NCBI GenBank assembly: GCA_030527765.1
Contig: JAUNAE010000038.1
Location: 1 to 18,413 of the forward strand
Source of the DNA: Eubacteriales bacterium
GTDB lineage: Bacteria > Bacillota_A > Clostridia > Lachnospirales > Lachnospiraceae
DNA length: 18,413 nucleotides
Direction of reading: 5' to 3'
Shown: in pieces, positions 15,256 to 18,413 of the stretch
Layout: each line of letters opens with the position of its first letter
Numbering within the stretch: the first letter of the stretch is position 1
Notes under the pieces: model-generated
What the model was told of the DNA's origin: nothing
The model's input: only the letters and a program-made list of their open reading frames with translations
The model's database searches: none
Translations under genes and position numbers: made by a program

Positions 15256-16083
15256 TTACAATGCAATTCCCTGAAGGTCACTAGGAACACCGGAACTTCT
15301 GTAGTTCTCATTCAGTGTATCCAGAATTGCCATATCTTCCTCTTCAATTTCAAAATCGAAGATGGAAGCGTTGGAACGGATGCGCTCCGGATGTACGGAT
15401 TTCGGCAGAACGGAAATTCCTTTCTGCAGGGCCCAGCGAAGTCCGATCTGTGCAGGTGTACGGGCATATTTCGTGCCGAGAATGCACATAACATCATGAT
15501 CTAGATAAGCGCCTCTTGCAAGAGGAGCATAAGCCTGAACCTGAATGCCGTTTGCCTGGCAGTATTCCACAAGCTCGCTTCGGTTATTCAGGGGATGTAC
15601 TTCAATCTGGTTGACTGCCGGAACAATTCCGGAAGAACGCTTCAGCTCTTCGAGATGATGGATCTCAAAATTGCTGACGCCGATGGCTTTGGCACGACCG
15701 CTGTCAAGAATTTTCTCGAATTCTCTCCAGGTGCCGATATAGCAGCCGGGAACCGGCCAGTGAATAAGATAAAGATCAACGTAATCCATATGCAGACGTT
15801 CCAGACTTCTGGAAAAAGCTCCGGATATATCCCCGATTCTCTGGGCAGTATTCCATGCCTTTGTTGTGACAAAAAGATCACGGCGGGGAACGCCGCATCG
15901 GGCAAGAGCTTTGCCGATGGATTCTTCATTGGTATAAGCAGATGCAGTGTCAAACAAACGATATCCTGCAGCGACTGCAGCATTTACGGCAGTGGCTGCC
16001 TGCGCGTCTCCCTGGATTTTGTAACACCCCAGACCAAGAAGCGGCATTTCTACATCATTGTTTAAATAGATAGATTCTTTCAA
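15256..16083 (-). CDS. Aldo/keto reductase (AKR5-like)
   Basis: A 275-residue NAD(P)H-dependent carbonyl reductase with a TIM barrel fold. The catalytic tetrad is complete: Asp45 and Tyr50 in FDTASAYTNEE, Lys75 in VTTKAWN, His108 in YLIHWPVPG. GVSNFEIHHLEEL and VNQIEVHPLNN are further signatures, close to 2,5-diketo-D-gluconate reductase-type enzymes; the substrate is unknown. The start is taken as TTG 16083-16081, because a strong GAGGAGG (16098-16092) lies 8 bases upstream and the protein then begins KESIYLNNDVEMPLLG, the usual N-terminus. An ATG between them is out of frame, and the open frame upstream to 16212 has no support. It is monocistronic. Confidence 0.92.
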   Translation of the reverse strand: MKESIYLNNDVEMPLLGLGCYKIQGDAQAATAVNAAVAAGYRLFDTASAYTNEESIGKALARCGVPRRDLFVTTKAWNTAQRIGDISGAFSRSLERLHMDYVDLYLIHWPVPGCYIGTWREFEKILDSGRAKAIGVSNFEIHHLEELKRSSGIVPAVNQIEVHPLNNRSELVEYCQANGIQVQAYAPLARGAYLDHDVMCILGTKYARTPAQIGLRWALQKGISVLPKSVHPERIRSNASIFDFEIEEEDMAILDTLNENYRSSGVPSDLQGIAL

Positions 16084-16095
16084 AAAACATACCTC

Positions 16096-16134
16096 CTCAA
16101 ACAATATCGGATGAAACCCGATACCGTTTGTGAG
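16096..16134 (-). promoter_or_regulatory. Leader hairpin next to the ribosome binding site of the aldo/keto reductase gene
   Basis: On the minus strand, CTCACAAACGGTATCGG (16134-16118) pairs with CCGATATTGTTTGAG (16110-16096), with a bulge and two G-T pairs, around a 7-base loop. The 3' arm ends inside the GAGGAGG ribosome binding site. A likely promoter lies just upstream (TTGCCA near 16166-16161 with TATGAT/GATATA-like sequence after it), so the hairpin would be near the 5' end of the mRNA and could affect translation or stability. Confidence 0.4.
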
Positions 16135-16205
16135 TATATCATATAAATATGAAAGAATTGGCAACAGAATTATTACAATTTTGATACGAGGTGAATTGTG
16201 AAGAC

Positions 16206-16241
16206 TGCACAAAAAATCTTATATGTATTCGTTTTTGTGCA
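16206..16241. repeat. Perfect 10-bp inverted repeat with 16-base spacer
   Basis: TGCACAAAAA (16206-16215) and TTTTTGTGCA (16232-16241) are exact inverted copies. The repeat lies in the 296-base gap between the divergent aldo/keto reductase and His-rich genes, about 30 bases upstream of the latter's -35 box. It may be a regulator site or a hairpin; there is no following T-run of terminator type. Confidence 0.55.
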
Positions 16242-16270
16242 AGAATACTAGGTCAAATACAATAAATTTC

Positions 16271-16299
16271 TTGATTCTACCATATGAAAGGGATATAAT
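16271..16299 (+). promoter_or_regulatory. Promoter of the His-rich protein/CooT unit
   Basis: TTGATT (-35, 16271-16276), a 17-base spacer, and a perfect TATAAT (-10, 16294-16299). Start of transcription should fall near 16306, just before the inverted repeat at 16310-16325. Confidence 0.8.
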
Positions 16300-16309
16300 A
16301 TAGCTATAT

Positions 16310-16325
16310 TGACAAATTCTTGTCA
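16310..16325. promoter_or_regulatory. Candidate operator overlapping the transcription start
   Basis: TGACAA (16310-16315) and TTGTCA (16320-16325) form a perfect 6-bp inverted repeat separated by ATTC, placed 10 bases after the -10 box. This is a usual repressor position, and the downstream genes handle metal, so a metal-responsive repressor is a reasonable guess. No known consensus is matched with certainty. Confidence 0.4.
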
Positions 16326-16379
16326 CAAGTCTGCCCTTTTTTGGGAAGACCATGAAAAGAGATAGAAAGGAGTTATTTC

Positions 16380-16778
16380 ATGCATTTGATTAAGGATGAA
16401 AATGGCAATCTGATTTCGCATGGACATGAGACTGCAGGTGAGCATACACATTCTCACGAGCACACTCATGAGAACGGTGTAACACACAGCCACGCTCATG
16501 ATCATTCCCATGGAGAGGGACATACCCATACCCATGGCGGAGAACATTGCGGAAACTGCGAAGGCGGAGACTGCAAGAATGAGACAGTTGCACTTCTGAC
16601 TTACATGCTTCAGCACAATGAGCATCACGCTGCAGAGCTGGATCAGATGGCTGAGAACCTGGACAAGATGGGACTTTCTGCTGCTGCCAAGACAATCAGA
16701 GAAGGTGTTGCAGATTTCCAGAAAGGCAATATGCGTCTTGGACTTGCCCTCACATTAGTGAAGGACGAGCTGAAATAA
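16380..16778 (+). CDS. His-rich metal-binding protein, possible nickel/cobalt store or chaperone
   Basis: A 132-residue soluble protein without signal peptide or TM helix. The first 56 residues contain 17 His, mostly as alternating His-x-His (for example HTHSHEHTH and HSHAHDHSH), followed by Cys57, Cys60 and Cys65. Residues ~68-132 are a helical domain that starts ETVALLTYMLQHNEHHAAEL and carries three more His. Such His/Cys-rich N-termini bind Ni, Co or Zn. Proteins of this shape are sometimes labelled 'cobalt transporter', but nothing here spans a membrane. The neighbours CooT and CooC point to nickel delivery to carbon monoxide dehydrogenase; CooJ of Rhodospirillum rubrum does this with a His-rich C-terminus. 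AAAGGAG (16366-16372) precedes the ATG. Confidence 0.8.
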   Translation: MHLIKDENGNLISHGHETAGEHTHSHEHTHENGVTHSHAHDHSHGEGHTHTHGGEHCGNCEGGDCKNETVALLTYMLQHNEHHAAELDQMAENLDKMGLSAAAKTIREGVADFQKGNMRLGLALTLVKDELK

Positions 16779-16852
16779 TGCTGCATTTCACGGGGTGAAC
16801 AGTAACGAAATAATCACCATACCGTCGGAGGACAAGGAGAGGAGGCGAGCGT

Positions 16853-17035
16853 ATGTGTCTGGCTACCGTTTACAAAGAAAGTGACAATTCCGTTCTTTTC
16901 AAGAATGTCAGCCGAATTGATGTGGATGGCAATACCATTACCCTGAGAGATATCATGGGGGATGAGAGAGTTGTGGAAGGGAAAATCCAGATGGTAGATC
17001 TTGCTAACAGCATTGTGAAGCTGATCTGCGACTGA
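16853..17035 (+). CDS. cooT: CooT family nickel-binding protein
   Basis: A 60-residue protein starting MCLATVYKES, the hallmark of the CooT family. Cys2 is the residue that ligates Ni(II) in the characterised R. rubrum homodimer. The rest is a small beta-rich domain (SRIDVDGNTITLRDIMGDER). In CO dehydrogenase clusters CooT helps nickel insertion into the C-cluster of the enzyme. A second Cys lies two residues from the C-terminus. GGAGG at 16841-16845 precedes ATG 16853. It lies 74 bases after the His-rich gene and before cooC, consistent with a shared nickel-handling role. Confidence 0.88.
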   Translation: MCLATVYKESDNSVLFKNVSRIDVDGNTITLRDIMGDERVVEGKIQMVDLANSIVKLICD

Positions 17036-17061
17036 AAGAAATTACTTTTACATCATATAAT
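17032..17061 (+). promoter_or_regulatory. Weak candidate promoter upstream of cooC
   Basis: CTGAAA (17032-17037), an 18-base spacer, and a perfect TATAAT (17056-17061), overlapping the cooT stop codon. The -35 box matches only 4 of 6 bases. It could give extra expression of cooC. Confidence 0.35.
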
Positions 17062-17118
17062 ATAGATGTATTTTTGCGATTCGTCGTAATTTACATATAC
17101 AGGAGGCAACAGTTTTTT

Positions 17119-17889
17119 ATGGCACATGTAATTGCTGTCGCAGGAAAAGGCGGCGTAGGTAAGACAACCTTATGTGGAATGCTGATTCAGTATCTTTGCG
17201 AGCAGGGAAAAGGCCCGGTTCTTGCAGTGGATGCCGATGCGAATTCAAATCTGAATGAAGTACTCGGTGTGAAAGTGGAAGAAACACTGGGAGATGTCCG
17301 TGAAGAGATCGCCCGCGCTGAAATGGCACCGGAGAACCCGATTCCCGCAGGAATGTCAAAAGCAGACTATGCGGAGATGAGATTTGAAGATGCAGTTGTG
17401 GAGGACGATGACTTTGATCTTCTCGTTATGGGAAGAACACAGGGCAAGGGATGCTACTGTTTCGTGAATGGTCTTCTTCAGAGCCAGCTGGCAAAATATC
17501 AGAACAATTATCCATATTTTGTCGTTGACAATGAAGCTGGAATGGAACATATCAGCAGAGGCGTACTTCCTTCCATGCAAACAGCAATTCTGGTTAGTGA
17601 CTGTTCCAGAAGAGGAGTACAGGCAGTGGGCAGAATCGCACGACTCATTGAAGAGTGCGAGATGCATCCGCAGACTGTCGGCCTCATTATTAACAGAGCA
17701 CCAAAAGGTGAACTCAATGAGGGCATCAAGGAAGAAATCGCTAATCAGAAGTTAAATCTTTTAGGTGTGGTTCCACAGGATGACAGTGTTTACGAATTTG
17801 ACTGTGAGGGACGCCCGACAGCACAGCTGCCGGAGGATAACCCGGTGAAGCAGGCACTTCGCAAGATTGTCGACAAGCTGGAACTGTAA
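17119..17889 (+). CDS. cooC: CooC-type carbon monoxide dehydrogenase maturation ATPase (first copy)
   Basis: A 256-residue MinD/SIMIBI-class ATPase. The deviant P-loop GKGGVGKTT (9-17) is followed by VDADANSNLNEVLG. A CxC motif, Cys112-Tyr-Cys114 in GKGCYCFVNGLL, is the metal-binding, dimer-bridging pair of CooC; VVDNEAGMEHISRG is the Walker B-like region. CooC uses ATP hydrolysis to insert nickel into CO dehydrogenase, or into acetyl-CoA synthase for the AcsF branch. The start is ATG 17119; AGGAGG at 17101-17106 leaves a long spacing of 12 bases, and an in-frame ATG at 17074 would add 15 unlikely residues. It follows cooT by 83 bases. Confidence 0.93.
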   Translation: MAHVIAVAGKGGVGKTTLCGMLIQYLCEQGKGPVLAVDADANSNLNEVLGVKVEETLGDVREEIARAEMAPENPIPAGMSKADYAEMRFEDAVVEDDDFDLLVMGRTQGKGCYCFVNGLLQSQLAKYQNNYPYFVVDNEAGMEHISRGVLPSMQTAILVSDCSRRGVQAVGRIARLIEECEMHPQTVGLIINRAPKGELNEGIKEEIANQKLNLLGVVPQDDSVYEFDCEGRPTAQLPEDNPVKQALRKIVDKLEL

Positions 17890-18208
17890 TACTGCATGTC
17901 TCGCCTAGAGGCATCCATGACCAAACAGAGCAACAAAAATCGCTGTGTGATCTTTCGTACAGCAGGCAGAAGGACTGGGTACCCTTCTGTCAGGAAGAAA
18001 TTTGTGCATGACGACAATGTACAACTTTTAAGGAAGCAAAATAATGAGTGATTCAGCGAACTATGGTAGATAGTTCAACACTACGGAATCAATTGCGGAT
18101 GCAGCTGAAACTTCGTAGTACCGATGTCGAAAGACAGAATGGATGATGGAGTGATCATTTGTGAGAACTGCATCAGCAAACTAGAACTGATGAAGGTGGA
18201 ATGTAATT
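17890..18208 (+). other. 319-base interval between two cooC genes with tandem hairpins and short ORFs, unexplained
   Basis: No known gene is recognised. Three stem-loops are visible: GGCAGAAGG (17965-17973)/CCTTCTGTC (17983-17991), AACTAT (18059-18064)/ATAGTT (18070-18075), and ACTACGGAA (18080-18088)/TTCGTAGT (18112-18119) with one bulge. A 51-codon frame spans 17896-18051. AAGGA at 18030-18034 is well placed before ATG 18044, whose frame stops after 9 codons (MSDSANYGR). A 35-codon Cys-rich frame at 18124-18231 (Cys pattern CENC then CNYENCC) runs into the next cooC. This may be a structured leader, a decayed gene, or a mixture. Confidence 0.4.
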
Positions 18209-18413
18209 ATGAAAATTGCTGTTACCGGTAAGGGCGGTGTTGGAAAAACAACATTTGCAGCTTCACTTGCCAGACTCTACGCAGAGGAAGGCCATCATGT
18301 GCTTGCAGCAGATGTGGATCCGGACGCAAATCTGGGTCTTGCACTCGGATTTACCGAGGAAGAACTTGACAAAATCGTTCCTATCAGTAAAATGCGAAAA
18401 CTGATCGAAGAGC
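18209..18413 (+). CDS. Second CooC-type ATPase, N-terminal part (3' end outside window)
   Basis: The frame is open from ATG 18209 to the window edge, giving 68 residues. It begins MKIAVTGKGGVGKTTFAASL, the deviant P-loop of CooC/MinD-type ATPases, followed by AADVDPDANLGLALGF. That segment is typical of CooC proteins of acetyl-CoA synthase/CO dehydrogenase clusters. It is clearly divergent from the first copy, which reads VDADANSNLNEVLG at the same place, so this is not a recent duplication. AAGGTGG at 18193-18199 is the likely ribosome binding site. The CxC motif lies beyond the window and cannot be checked. Confidence 0.88.
   Translation, partial: MKIAVTGKGGVGKTTFAASLARLYAEEGHHVLAADVDPDANLGLALGFTEEELDKIVPISKMRKLIEE

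Noticed and set aside
16084..16212. Upstream extension of the aldo/keto reductase by 43 residues
   Set aside because: It crosses the promoter-like region and leader hairpin and lies before the ribosome binding site; family members start at the MPLLG region.
1..18413. CRISPR arrays, tRNA or rRNA genes, prophage or integrase genes
   Set aside because: No regularly spaced direct repeats, no tRNA cloverleaf or rRNA sequence, and no phage or recombinase proteins were found.

Overview
The window looks like chromosome from a Gram-positive, low-to-mid GC member of Clostridia, most likely Lachnospiraceae, and probably an acetogen similar to Blautia. This rests on gene order: rplS-lepB-rbgA(ylqF)-rnhB-yraN-pgeF and DUF512-der-plsY-gpsA are Firmicutes arrangements. 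It also rests on strong AGGAGG-type ribosome binding sites, TTGNNN-N17-TATAAT promoters, and a CooT/CooC nickel-maturation block at the right end that points to carbon monoxide dehydrogenase/acetyl-CoA synthase (Wood-Ljungdahl) genes just outside. The taxon is inferred; no rRNA or other decisive marker is present.

Layout. 1-3891 (+): end of a YihY/BrkB-type membrane protein, a histidine phosphatase, and a two-gene unit coding for a MotA/TolQ/ExbB-like channel with a long cytoplasmic tail and a MotB/OmpA-like partner. 3993-4868 (+): methionine aminopeptidase with an N-terminal SEC-C zinc motif. 4877-9055 (+): near-consensus promoter, probable L19 leader, rplS, a terminator-like hairpin, then lepB-like, rbgA, rnhB, a doubtful small ORF, yraN and pgeF. 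9114-9179: terminator that can serve both strands. 9216-10382 (-): a long-form PRPP synthetase with its own promoter. 10550-15142 (+): promoter, DUF512 radical-SAM gene, der, plsY, a dense cluster of palindromes, gpsA. 15203-15237: terminator between convergent genes. 15256-16083 (-): aldo/keto reductase with a TTG start. 16271-18413 (+): promoter, His-rich metal-binding protein, CooT, CooC, a 319-bp structured interval of unknown role, and the start of a second CooC.

Function. Most genes are housekeeping: ribosome assembly (L19, RbgA, Der), phospholipid precursor synthesis (PlsY, GpsA), RNA/DNA hybrid removal (RNase HII), PRPP supply, N-terminal Met removal and peptidoglycan editing. The right end forms a nickel-handling set: a His-rich protein (possible storage or chaperone, analogous to CooJ), CooT, and two CooC ATPases.

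The most interesting items are (1) an ion-driven motor pair resembling ZorA/ZorB of Zorya defence but with no effector genes beside it, in an organism inferred to lack an outer membrane; (2) a signal peptidase I homologue in which both catalytic residues (Ser and Lys) are replaced by Ala and Gln; (3) the His-rich/CooT/CooC block with tandem CooC genes and an unexplained structured interval; and (4) the palindrome cluster between plsY and gpsA.
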